A DNA stretch of 64,000 bases from Paenibacillus_E oryzisoli_A. Its GTDB lineage: Bacteria; Bacillota; Bacilli; Paenibacillales; NBRC-103111. The first letter of the stretch is position 1. Each line of letters starts with the position of its first letter. The position numbers and the translations under genes were made by a program. The notes under the pieces were generated by a model. The model was not told the origin of the DNA and made no database searches. It saw only the letters and a list, made by a program, of their open reading frames with translations. The DNA lies in contig NZ_JBCMUN010000006.1 in assembly GCF_050467285.1 (NCBI RefSeq), positions 496,001 to 560,000 on the forward strand. Direction: 5' to 3'. Of the stretch, positions 17,836 to 26,176 are shown piece by piece.

Positions 17836-18817
17836 TCGAATTCCCCATTTCTCTTTTTTTTTGTTCCATGGCGACAGACAAACCGGCATAATCGCCAACT
17901 TGTTCACCTAATCCAGCTGGAACTACCTCACACACGTTGAAGGAAATGGACAATGCCTCTTGCCGCAGCACGTTCATTACGATAGGCTCGAGGATTCCCC
18001 TTTGGCGGCCGTAGATGCTGCCAATCACAATTCGTTCCGGGTTGAGCAGGTCAATTAACATTGCCAAACCTCGACCTAATTGTTGACCTACCAGATCAAA
18101 AACACGCAGAGCGGTGAGGTCTCCTGCTTGTGCAGCTTCTCCTGCCTTTTGTGCAGTAACCTCTTCTAGATCCTTCCATGTCCTGCAATAGGAGGGGCCT
18201 TGCCCTTGTTGTATTGCGGTTAATGCCATGTTTCTCGCAATTTGCGCAATGCCACCACCGCTGCAAAAGCCTTCGAATGAGCCCGCTTTGCCATATCCGA
18301 GTGGACCATCCGCTTCTAAACGGATATGCCCTACCTCTCCAGCCATATCATTCGTTCCGCTATAAAGCTGTCCGTTCAGAATCAATCCTGCTCCCATTCC
18401 TGTACCAAAAGTAAGGAAAATCATGTTCCTGCAGCCTTTGCCAGCACCCCAGTGCCATTCAGCTAATGCACATGCATTCGCATCGTTTTGCAAACTGACC
18501 GGAATGCCGAAGCGTTCTTGAAAAGGAGTAATGATATCAACGTGATCCCAGCCCGGCAAATTCGGCGGCGAGAGAATAAGGCCCTTCCGACTGTCCAGTG
18601 GACCACCGCAGCTAATGCCAATTGCAGCAGCCCTTTTTTGGGGATACTTGGCAAACAAAATTTCTAAGGAGGAAATGATCTTTTGGATTGCAATTTCTGG
18701 AGTTATAGGTGTGAGAAAACGGATTTTTTCTATGATGTCCATGTTATTCTGCTCCACAACACCTAAACTTACTGCGCATTTTGTACCGCCAATATCGATT
18801 GCAGCTAAGACTGTCAT
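17783..18817 (-). CDS. ROK-family sugar kinase
   Basis: A 344-residue ROK protein beginning with the phosphate loop AAIDIGGTKCAVS. Sugar-binding motifs include NDANACALAEWHWGAGKG and GEVGHIRLEADGP. The usual zinc motif with three cysteines (CGCGxxGC) is replaced by GYGKAGSFEG, so it lacks the structural zinc site. There is no N-terminal HTH, so it is a kinase rather than a repressor. ATG 18817 has GGAGGTG upstream and forms an ATGA overlap with the preceding SIS gene. The C-terminus is about 20 residues longer than usual and runs into the YhcH gene. Confidence 0.9.
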   Translation of the reverse strand: MTVLAAIDIGGTKCAVSLGVVEQNNMDIIEKIRFLTPITPEIAIQKIISSLEILFAKYPQKRAAAIGISCGGPLDSRKGLILSPPNLPGWDHVDIITPFQERFGIPVSLQNDANACALAEWHWGAGKGCRNMIFLTFGTGMGAGLILNGQLYSGTNDMAGEVGHIRLEADGPLGYGKAGSFEGFCSGGGIAQIARNMALTAIQQGQGPSYCRTWKDLEEVTAQKAGEAAQAGDLTALRVFDLVGQQLGRGLAMLIDLLNPERIVIGSIYGRQRGILEPIVMNVLRQEALSISFNVCEVVPAGLGEQVGDYAGLSVAMEQKKREMGNSIDHRPIGLLSFVQRPAP

Positions 18818-19449
18818 GAGGGAAAGAACACCTCCTCCAGCATCATGCATAAAGCATGGTAGATGGGCAAATGTCTTTCTTGAATACTAGGGGTATGTTC
18901 CGATGGCACGCAGATCGAAGCATCGCACAGCGCTTTCATTTTGCCGCCGCTCATTCCCGCGAAGCCGATCGTTTTCATCCCCAGCAGTTTAGCGACCTGT
19001 AAAGCCCGAAGCACATTTACGGAATTCCCTGAAGTACTAAAAGCGATCAATACATCTCCCGGGCGGCCATATCCATACACCTGCTGAGCATAAATCATTT
19101 CCGGAGCTACATCATTGGCATATGCGGTTAAAAAAGCGGAATGGCTGACTAGGGAAATCGCTGGCAAGGCACCTTGGAGCTTTGTGGCAATCGAAGCGCC
19201 TTCTCCCGGAAATTCAGTTTCAAAACGTTCAATGGTTGATACGGGAAGCAGCCGTTTAGACATAAACCCCTTCATTAATTCTCCCACAACATGTTCGCAA
19301 TCTGCAGCACTGCCGCCATTCCCGCATAATAGCAGCTTACCGCCTTGGCTAAAAGAGACGCGCATAAGCTCAAATGCTGCCTCAATTTCTGGAATACATG
19401 CTTCTAACTCCGGATAGCGAGTTGTTGTAATTTTCAGTATTTCGTTCAT
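18814..19449 (-). CDS. SIS-domain phosphosugar isomerase (GmhA-like)
   Basis: A 211-residue single SIS-domain protein resembling sedoheptulose-7-phosphate isomerase. Motifs are LLCGNGGSAADCEHVVGELMKGF and LIAFSTSGNSVNVLRAL. It starts the leftward operon with GGAGGTATTTGC before the ATG. In this context it more likely isomerises or aminates a phosphosugar in the catabolic pathway than serves lipopolysaccharide synthesis, since the host appears Gram-positive. Confidence 0.9.
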   Translation of the reverse strand: MNEILKITTTRYPELEACIPEIEAAFELMRVSFSQGGKLLLCGNGGSAADCEHVVGELMKGFMSKRLLPVSTIERFETEFPGEGASIATKLQGALPAISLVSHSAFLTAYANDVAPEMIYAQQVYGYGRPGDVLIAFSTSGNSVNVLRALQVAKLLGMKTIGFAGMSGGKMKALCDASICVPSEHTPSIQERHLPIYHALCMMLEEVFFPS

Positions 19450-19595
19450 GCAAATACCTCCATGTCATGACTTCCGTCTCCGTCAACCTATTGCTGGTCT
19501 CTTTACGTTCTATTATAAAGCGCACCTGTTTGGATTCGAATAAACAAAAATGTCAATCGCATATAGAATAATGCCAAGCTAGGTACAAATCGGGG

Positions 19596-19666
19596 TGATC
19601 AAAGCAATTGAATCGTTCTCCCCGAACAAAGGGACCAAGCTCGCGACGTTCGCGGCGCGCTGTATC
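19596..19666 (+). repeat. Direct repeat copy B (sigK region 2 fragment)
   Basis: Matches 1921-1991 with one mismatch and the same orientation. Outside the 71 bp the similarity stops abruptly on both sides, so this is an orphan piece of sigK coding DNA. It marks the right edge of the island. Confidence 0.9.
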
Positions 19667-19714
19667 TGCCAAAGTTTTTATTTCGGTTCGATGTTTAGAA
19701 CAGATCATTCACAA

Positions 19715-19732
19715 TGCTCGAATCGTGCAAAA
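19715..19732. promoter_or_regulatory. Operator-like imperfect palindrome, copy 1
   Basis: TGCTCGAATCGTGCAAAA also occurs at 21862-21879, next to the AraC gene. The first 15 bases read as TGCWCGAWTCGWGCA on both strands. It lies 17 bp upstream of a -35 box, an activator-like position. Confidence 0.55.
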
Positions 19733-19749
19733 ACAGATTGGATCTGTCA

Positions 19750-19779
19750 TTGACCTGCCCACGGATATCTCTGTATGCT
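19750..19779 (+). promoter_or_regulatory. Sigma-A type promoter for the broken glycosidase gene
   Basis: TTGACC (19750-19755) and TATGCT (19774-19779) are 18 bp apart, just downstream of the operator-like palindrome. The glycosidase frame opens about 50 bp further on. Confidence 0.5.
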
Positions 19780-19827
19780 TGATGTAAAGCTGTCTTGCAT
19801 GTGGAGATGGTACTGACGGGTTAGGGA

Positions 19828-20991
19828 GAGAATATACATGACTACAGTAAAATCGGACAGAACGTATTATGTACTGGATATGGCAATCCGATTTATCCCG
19901 GCGGCGGCGGTGAAAATCTGGGAGCAGGCATGCCGTTATCTCAAGAAGCACTTGCAGCCTATGAGAATTGGGTAGGGGCCATGGTGACAAGATATAAAGA
20001 TAAGGTGAAAGATTGGGAAGTATGGAATGAACCCAACTTTAGTGATAACTTGGTCAATACGCCTGAAATTACGGCTGACTTTAATATTCGCACAGCAGCC
20101 ATTATTAAACGCATTCAATCCCATGCAAGAATTTCAGCCCTTGCTTTAGGACATATCGATCTTGACTATGTAGAAAGATTTTTTGCCTATTTGAACGAGA
20201 AGAATGCGATTGGATTATTCCACAATGTAACCTATCATGACTATGTTTATAATCCGGATGCCAATAAACTTGCTGTATACAAGATGAGACAAATCGTAAA
20301 ACGATATGCTCCGGGAATGATCATGAGACAAGGTGAAAATGGTGCGCCTTCCGTAGGCGGTACAGGAGGCGCGCTCTCCGATTATAACTGGTCTGAATTA
20401 ACACAAGCCAAGTGGGATATAAGAAGAATGCTTGAGAACCTTGGAAACGATATCGAGTGCAGCATTTTTGGCATTATTGACATGAATTATTCCGGCAATG
20501 GCCCGATAAGAAGAAAAAATACGAAAGGCATTGTTGAATCTGCTTCCGATAATGGAGCCGTAAGGCCAAAGATCGCTTATTATGCCATCCAACATGTAAC
20601 CTCGATCTTTGACCATACCTTGGAAAGATTGACAACGTTAAAGCATACCCATCACATTGCTGCAAGAGGGTCACGCCCTGCCTATTCACTCAATACGGAC
20701 CGAAGTATTTCCGTATATGGCTACCGAAATAAGGATACACAAAAGCAGTTATATGCCATGTGGGCGGATGATGCGATACCAAGAGAAGAGAATGAATTGA
20801 AGTGTTTGGAATTTAGTGTTGAAAATGGAAACTTTGATGATCCTGTTTATGTGGATATGATAACGGGTGGCGTTTATGAAATACCGGCAGCACAATGGAG
20901 AAGAGAAGGCAACATCTATACATTTAAGAATATCCCAGTATACGATTCTCCCATACTCGTTGCGGACAGAACTTTAATAAGTATGAAGTAA
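19828..20991 (+). pseudogene. 5'-deleted clan GH-A glycosidase
   Basis: Homology-like sequence is open from about 19828 (NIHDYSKIGQNVLCTGYGNP) through 20991, but the first ATG is at 19930 and a TAG closes the frame at 19822. The missing N-terminus should hold the first barrel strands. The acid/base motif WEVWNEPN (near 20030) and the nucleophile glutamate in MRQGENGAPS are both kept, as is a C-terminal beta domain. The family resembles GH39 and related clan-A enzymes. A 353-residue product could be made from ATG 19930, but it would lack part of the barrel, so I treat the gene as broken. Confidence 0.75.
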
Positions 20992-21011
20992 GGGCCGATT
21001 TTTTCAAACAA

Positions 21012-21797
21012 CTATTTCTCTTTTCCCGGGCTATGCCCGAAGAGCCTTTTGTAAGATCGGCAAAAAAAAGACAGATTGCTAAATCCTACGGCTTCTGCTG
21101 CTTCGTCAATGCGGTATTCCCCGCTGCGAAGCAGTTTTTTTGCTTCTTGGAGTCGAATTTGATTGCGGTAATCAATCGGAGATAATCCGGTATATTGGAT
21201 GAAAAGCCGTCGAAATCCCGGCTCGCTCATTCCGGCCATATCCGCATAATAGCTGATCTTACGATGGTTGGCATAATTCAGATTCATTTCATTTAGGGCA
21301 GGTTGCAGCTTCTTGAACTTGTAAGGAATGTTCTGAATTTCCCTGGAGAGATGCCATAGCAATTCATACATTCGATAAAAATAATATATCGCATTATCGT
21401 CGGTCCCGGCTTTCAAGTTCTTACGAAAAGAAGAGAAGATCTCTTCCGCATGATCAAATATAATCAGCGTCGGTGCGGCAAGGTAATAAGGAAGCTTTCC
21501 TTCGATTAGATCAAATTGTACAATTCCGACCCCATTCTCGGTATCCAGATAAGTACTCGCGTGACGGGTCCCCGAAGGAAGAAATACTAATTGTCTTGCA
21601 GGGGCCACGATATCGCTAATGGCAGGGTCTTCAAAGCTATAGCACATGGTGCCGCTGAACGTATAGATGAACGAATGCTGGCTTCTGCCCTCGGAATACG
21701 ATATTTTATGTCCTTGGGGGCGTTGTACGGTAATAAAGCTTATATTTCCGATGGTAAACAGAGATTTTTGCGAATTGTAGTTCGGTTTCAAGAGCAA
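21012..21797 (-). CDS. AraC-family regulator with N-terminal cupin-like domain
   Basis: A 261-residue regulator convergent with the broken glycosidase. The N-terminal half is a sugar-sensing cupin-like domain (RQLVFLPSGTRHASTY), and the C-terminal 100 residues form the AraC HTH pair (KISYYADMAGMSEPGFRRLF, IDEAAEAVGFSNLSFFCRSY). The start is TTG 21797, with AAGGATGA just upstream. A strong promoter and the palindrome shared with the glycosidase lie upstream, so it probably regulates itself and that gene. Confidence 0.87.
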   Translation of the reverse strand: MLLKPNYNSQKSLFTIGNISFITVQRPQGHKISYSEGRSQHSFIYTFSGTMCYSFEDPAISDIVAPARQLVFLPSGTRHASTYLDTENGVGIVQFDLIEGKLPYYLAAPTLIIFDHAEEIFSSFRKNLKAGTDDNAIYYFYRMYELLWHLSREIQNIPYKFKKLQPALNEMNLNYANHRKISYYADMAGMSEPGFRRLFIQYTGLSPIDYRNQIRLQEAKKLLRSGEYRIDEAAEAVGFSNLSFFCRSYKRLFGHSPGKEK

Positions 21798-21824
21798 TCA
21801 TCCTTGTGCAATCAAGTAAAAAGT

Positions 21825-21854
21825 AGTATATCTATTGTACATGTGAATTGTCAA
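21825..21854 (-). promoter_or_regulatory. Sigma-A promoter of the AraC gene
   Basis: On the minus strand TTGACA (21854-21849) and TATACT (21830-21825) are 18 bp apart, both nearly consensus. The palindrome at 21862-21879 sits directly upstream of the -35 box. Confidence 0.75.
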
Positions 21855-21861
21855 TTGAAAG

Positions 21862-21879
21862 TGCTCGAATCGTGCAAAA
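21862..21879. promoter_or_regulatory. Operator-like imperfect palindrome, copy 2
   Basis: Identical over 18 bp to 19715-19732 and located just upstream of the AraC promoter. It is probably the binding site of the adjacent AraC protein. Confidence 0.55.
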
Positions 21880-21885
21880 TGGAGA

Positions 21886-21978
21886 TATGACGAGGAACCA
21901 CATCAGTATGCTAGGAAATTGATCGCCATGTGCGGCGTGGATGGAAGCGGCAAGATCACGATGACTAGAGATGCTTAG
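21886..21978 (+). pseudogene. Stub of a P-loop (thymidylate-kinase-like) gene
   Basis: One frame reads HQYARKLIAMCGVDGSGKIT and then stops at TAG 21976. The GxDGSGK P-loop preceded by hydrophobic residues is characteristic of the dTMP-kinase fold. Nothing after the P-loop is kept and there is no clear start, so it looks like a leftover gene end. Only about 30 codons support this, and chance similarity is not excluded. Confidence 0.4.
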
Positions 21979-22129
21979 AGAAGAGCTGTTAACTGGATAT
22001 TTTCCAATCGCACACCTTTGCTTTTATTCAATTGTCTCATGGGGGGAGGAAATCTTCGCCCGAAGTTACGAATGCAATAGTTGCGCCGAGCGCTACTTGA
22101 GGTTCAATTACAACATAGGAGTTAAAAAA

Positions 22130-23368
22130 GTGAAAAAAACGACATGGAAATTCAACCGGATTTACGCGATGCAAATGGCGACCATATTTATTGGGTTCGT
22201 CATCTTCGGATTCTCTGAAAACATTAAAGGACCGGCCATACCGCGAATTCAGTTTGATTTTAGGTTAAGTGAAGCCCAATTGGGTACTTTGTTATCTCTG
22301 AACGCCTTGGGGTATTTGATAGCTTGTTCCTTCACTGCGTATTTGACCAAGATGTGGGGGATCAAATGGGTAACCATCGCTGCTTTCGCGTCCATGGCTG
22401 CATCCGGAATCCTCATTTTTTATTCCCATTATTACCCGTTGTTCGCAGCATCCTATTTTTTCATGTATATCGGCAACGGTATGTTAGAGATTGGTCTAGC
22501 TATTCTGAGTGCCAAGATTTTCTTGAAAAATACCGGAATGATGATGAACATGACGCATGGTTTTTACGGCTTAAGTTCAACGGTTGCTCCACTTATCGCC
22601 ACGGGTCTGATGAAGGTGACGATTGTCGGTCACACTCTGGATTGGCGTGGGATGTACCTGATTATGCTGCTACTGTCGATCATCCCCATTGTGATTGCTT
22701 GGTTTAGCACGTTTCCGGGAGATGACATCTTACATGAGGACCGTATTTCATTAAAGGACCTACTGAAAGATCGCGTATTATGGCTAGTGGTGCTAGTGCT
22801 TACGTTTGGTGTTGTTTCAGAAATGGCCGTTGGCGGCTGGCTCGTTAACTTCCTGGAGAAAGCCTATAACTGGGATACGGTTCAAGCATCCGGTATGCTG
22901 TCTATCTTTTTCTTATGCTTCGCTCTAGCCAGGCTATTGCTGGGGCCGATAACCGATCGAATCGGGTTTGTCCTATCACTTATGATCTTTTCAGGGTTTT
23001 CGGCACTATGTACATGTATTGCAGTCGTAGGTGGTGAACGTGTTGCCTTCCTGTTTGCTGCATCCGGTATCGGTATTGCCATAATTTATCCGACCGTGAT
23101 GGCTTTTATTGCGACCAGATTTCCAAAGGGCAGCGATACAGCCATTACCTTTACGGTAACTTTGATGGGACTAGGCAGTGTCATCGGAAATTATCTGATT
23201 GGGGGCGTCATCGAACTGGTCAAACACCTTGCAGGGGAAGATTCGTCTACAAGCCTGCTTCGTGGACTTCAAGCCGGCTATGGCTTCATCGGACTGTGTG
23301 CAGCATTATGTTCGATAACCAGTTTCATTTTATATGTGTATTTGTATAGACGGAAAGAGGTTATTTGA
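22130..23368 (+). CDS. MFS sugar permease
   Basis: A 412-residue major facilitator protein with about 12 membrane helices. GTG 22130 was chosen because TAGGAG lies 8 bp upstream and the protein then begins just ahead of helix 1 (MATIFIGFVIFGFSENIKGP); an upstream ATG at 21971 lies inside the kinase stub region. It resembles the fucose/glucose-type proton symporters (SENIKGPAIPRIQ, MTHGFYGLSSTVAP). It stands alone, ending in a strong terminator. Confidence 0.87.
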   Translation: MKKTTWKFNRIYAMQMATIFIGFVIFGFSENIKGPAIPRIQFDFRLSEAQLGTLLSLNALGYLIACSFTAYLTKMWGIKWVTIAAFASMAASGILIFYSHYYPLFAASYFFMYIGNGMLEIGLAILSAKIFLKNTGMMMNMTHGFYGLSSTVAPLIATGLMKVTIVGHTLDWRGMYLIMLLLSIIPIVIAWFSTFPGDDILHEDRISLKDLLKDRVLWLVVLVLTFGVVSEMAVGGWLVNFLEKAYNWDTVQASGMLSIFFLCFALARLLLGPITDRIGFVLSLMIFSGFSALCTCIAVVGGERVAFLFAASGIGIAIIYPTVMAFIATRFPKGSDTAITFTVTLMGLGSVIGNYLIGGVIELVKHLAGEDSSTSLLRGLQAGYGFIGLCAALCSITSFILYVYLYRRKEVI

Positions 23369-23393
23369 ATGCATAAATAAGATCTATAAGACC

Positions 23394-23428
23394 AAGGTCA
23401 ACCCCGAACGCGGGGTTGACCTTATTTC
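23394..23428 (+). terminator. Rho-independent terminator after MFS gene
   Basis: AAGGTCAACCCCG (23394-23406) pairs perfectly with CGGGGTTGACCTT (23411-23423) around an AACG loop, followed by ATTTC. Confidence 0.85.
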
Positions 23429-23579
23429 ATACTGCTCGTTCCACAAAATGCAGACGACTTTACATTTTGAATATTTACAATGATCCCCATATCAAGAATA
23501 ATGAAGGATGCCCTCATGCCCAATGAATGTTCACTTGTCATCGTTCTTCTATAAGGAATATTGCCAGGAGGTCATTCGC

Positions 23580-25904
23580 ATGCTGCAGAAGTTTCGGAAA
23601 TATAATAGGAGCGTCAAGGCCACATGGCTGTTATCGTATTTGTCGGTCTTGTTGGTTCCTATTGTCATTAGTTTGATTCTGTATTCTGCAACTCACAGTT
23701 TGGTGGAGAAGGAAATCAATCGGGCGAACGAGCTGCTTCTCACGCAGATCGAAATGTCCATTGATAGTAAGTTAAAAGGGTTGGAACAATTAAGCTTGGA
23801 AGTAGCCTTAAATAAAAATGTCTCTTCTTTTACGAATGTACAAAAGCCATTATCCGACGATCATTATTATCAATTGTTTAATATCGCCGAAAGTCTAAGA
23901 ACGTATCAAAGAGCAAACGACTATATTGAGCAAATTTACGTGATGTACGCGAACAGCGATACGGTGGTATCTACGTTCAACCACACCGATTCCCGCGGGC
24001 TGTATGCCCTCATGAGGCCGAGCCAGGGGACTTCTTTTGAAGAGTGGAGACGACTTTTTGACCAAAAATATGTATACAAGTATGCGCCAATGACGTATTG
24101 GAACGATGGAATGCCGATGTCCGGGGTGATGTTTGCCCGCTCGCTCGTTCTGAATAATCCGCTTCAGCCGTACCCCATACTGATCTTCTTGATCAATGAG
24201 AATAAGCTGCTGGAAAGCATTCCGCGATACAATGATTCATCGGTGCTGATTCTGGATAAAGATAATCGCTTTATTGCAGCGTCCAAAGATAAACAGGAGC
24301 TTCAAGATCACTTGCCCTCAGCGCGTTTGCTCGGGAAAAAAGGGCTCGTTTATGCGGATATGAATCAAAATACAGCTGCCCTATCTTACATCACATCAGA
24401 GTTGACGGGGTGGAAGTATGTATCCGTGCTCCCGGCGGATATCTTCAATGAAAAGATGGAATATTTAAAAGGCATTACCTGGATGAGCATTGCACTAGGA
24501 CTGATGATGGGCATCCTTGTTACGATTATTTTTTTGAAAAAAAATTATATGCCAATTCAAGTGCTGCTGCAGAACATGATGCAACGGTCGGGATTTCGTT
24601 TTGATGGGAAGTCGAATGAGTACTCGTTTCTGCAGTATGCGCTTCATCATACTTTTATTGAGAAAGATGAAATCAGCAAGCTATTAAAGTTGCATTATAA
24701 TACGATTAGAGCGCATTTTTTGACGCGTTTATTGAAGGGGCAATTGGAGAGGAAGCTTCCGCTTCAGGAGTCGTTCGTCGCCCATAACGTTCAGTTCCAT
24801 TCGGACCGGTTTGCGGTGCTGCTTTTCAATGTTGATGCTTACGGCAAGTTGCAATCCCAGGATGTGGAGGATTCCGGCGGGCAGAAGACGCAGATGTTTC
24901 ATTTTATCCTGAGTAATGTGATTGAGGAGCTCGCGGGCGAGGACGCAACGGTGTATGCGACGGAAGTGAATGAGCTGACCGCTTGCATCATTAATTTGAA
25001 AGCCTTTCCTTCGGAAGAGGAGGAGGACAAGGCCTTAATTCGAATGGCCAGCCAAACGCAAGCGTTCATGAAGGAATATATTCATGCGGAAATGACGATC
25101 GCCCTGAGCGGCGTTCACAACGATGTTTACGGGATTTCGCAATCGTATCAAGAAGCAATGGAAGCGCTGGAACATCGCATCGTACGCGGTAACGGACAGT
25201 TGATTCAATATAAGGAGATCTGCATGCGGGCTGCGCGGTCCAGCCGAAATTATTATTATCCTTTGAGCGTTGAGCAACAGCTCGTGTACTATGTAAAGAC
25301 GGGGAATTTGTCCAAATCGCAGGCGTTGTTAGGCGAAATTTACGAGGCGAATTTCGAGGTTCACCCTGTTTCGGTACCACTTGCGAGATGTCTTCTGTTT
25401 AATTTGGCAAGCACGATGCTGAAAACGCTCGATGAGGTAAGCTCGATCAGCAAGCGAAGCTTCGAGGCTCATGCCGAGGATGTGGAACGGCTGCTCAACT
25501 GTGACACGGTTCAGGACATGATGACGCATATGAACCGGGTACTCGAGCAGGTCTGCGAATGGATTCAAACCGACAAGAAAAATCACCATAGCTATCTGAT
25601 CGATGATATACGCGGCTATATTCAGACGCATTTTCGAGATGTCAACCTGAGTATCTCCATGATCGGAGAATCCTTTTCGCTGACGCCGTCCTACGTGTCC
25701 AAAATATTCAAAGAGCACACAGGAGAAACACTGCTGGATCTCATCAATCAAACGCGATTGACTGCGGCCAAGACGCTGCTATCCGAGCAAAATCTGACGA
25801 TTAACGAAGTCGCCGGGCGTGTCGGTTATGCCGATGTGAGCACGTTCTTGCGCATTTTCAAAAAATTCGAAGGCATGACACCCGGAAAATATCAGAAGAT
25901 TTAG
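23580..25904 (+). CDS. Membrane-anchored AraC-family sensor-regulator
   Basis: A 774-residue protein with the same plan as the gene at 14168: membrane helix at about residues 18-38, extracellular sensor of about 250 residues, second helix near 298-320, cytoplasmic helical part, and AraC HTH in the last 100 residues (ISMIGESFSLTPSYVSKIFK, INEVAGRVGYADVSTFLRIF). ATG 23580 follows AGGAGGT at 7 bp; an in-frame upstream start at 23508 lacks such a site. It precedes the PL6/GH88 locus and is the likely regulator of that locus. Confidence 0.88.
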   Translation: MLQKFRKYNRSVKATWLLSYLSVLLVPIVISLILYSATHSLVEKEINRANELLLTQIEMSIDSKLKGLEQLSLEVALNKNVSSFTNVQKPLSDDHYYQLFNIAESLRTYQRANDYIEQIYVMYANSDTVVSTFNHTDSRGLYALMRPSQGTSFEEWRRLFDQKYVYKYAPMTYWNDGMPMSGVMFARSLVLNNPLQPYPILIFLINENKLLESIPRYNDSSVLILDKDNRFIAASKDKQELQDHLPSARLLGKKGLVYADMNQNTAALSYITSELTGWKYVSVLPADIFNEKMEYLKGITWMSIALGLMMGILVTIIFLKKNYMPIQVLLQNMMQRSGFRFDGKSNEYSFLQYALHHTFIEKDEISKLLKLHYNTIRAHFLTRLLKGQLERKLPLQESFVAHNVQFHSDRFAVLLFNVDAYGKLQSQDVEDSGGQKTQMFHFILSNVIEELAGEDATVYATEVNELTACIINLKAFPSEEEEDKALIRMASQTQAFMKEYIHAEMTIALSGVHNDVYGISQSYQEAMEALEHRIVRGNGQLIQYKEICMRAARSSRNYYYPLSVEQQLVYYVKTGNLSKSQALLGEIYEANFEVHPVSVPLARCLLFNLASTMLKTLDEVSSISKRSFEAHAEDVERLLNCDTVQDMMTHMNRVLEQVCEWIQTDKKNHHSYLIDDIRGYIQTHFRDVNLSISMIGESFSLTPSYVSKIFKEHTGETLLDLINQTRLTAAKTLLSEQNLTINEVAGRVGYADVSTFLRIFKKFEGMTPGKYQKI

Positions 25905-25921
25905 TGTTGACAAGTTTACGG

Positions 25922-25950
25922 AACGCCCTGAAACGGGGCGTTTTTCTTTT
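25922..25950 (+). terminator. Rho-independent terminator after sensor gene
   Basis: AACGCCC (25922-25928) pairs with GGGCGTT (25936-25942), followed by TTTCTTTTTT. Confidence 0.85.
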
Positions 25951-26116
25951 TTGACAGTTCGTTTGATAAATTGCTATGGCGGGAGTTTATTTTCTGCTTG
26001 TTATCCCCGGTTTTGCTAATCCACAAATGCAACCAAATGAGGTTCAATAAGCATGACATCGGAGATTCACACACACAATTTGAAGGGAAGGGAGGGAGGA
26101 ACGCTTTAAGTATTTT

Positions 26117-26130
26117 GGTAAGCGCTTTCG
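26117..26130. promoter_or_regulatory. Probable cre site upstream of PL6 gene
   Basis: GGTAAGCGCTTTCG keeps the AANCGNWNNC core of the CcpA consensus, with mismatches at the two outermost positions. It lies 47 bp before the PL6 start codon. Confidence 0.5.
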
Positions 26131-26176
26131 CTTCGAAAGTTTTATCATATTCAGTGAAAAGGACGGTGTTTGTTAC

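Larger units (their letters stand above)
19450..19827. other. Junction region at right end of the island
   Basis: This 378-bp stretch lacks an intact gene. It holds, left to right, the likely promoter region of the SIS operon (TATAAT on the minus strand near 19514), sigK repeat copy B (19596-19666), a palindromic operator (19715-19732) and a sigma-A type promoter (19750-19779) that leads into a 5'-deleted glycosidase. It has the look of a recombination scar. Confidence 0.6.
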
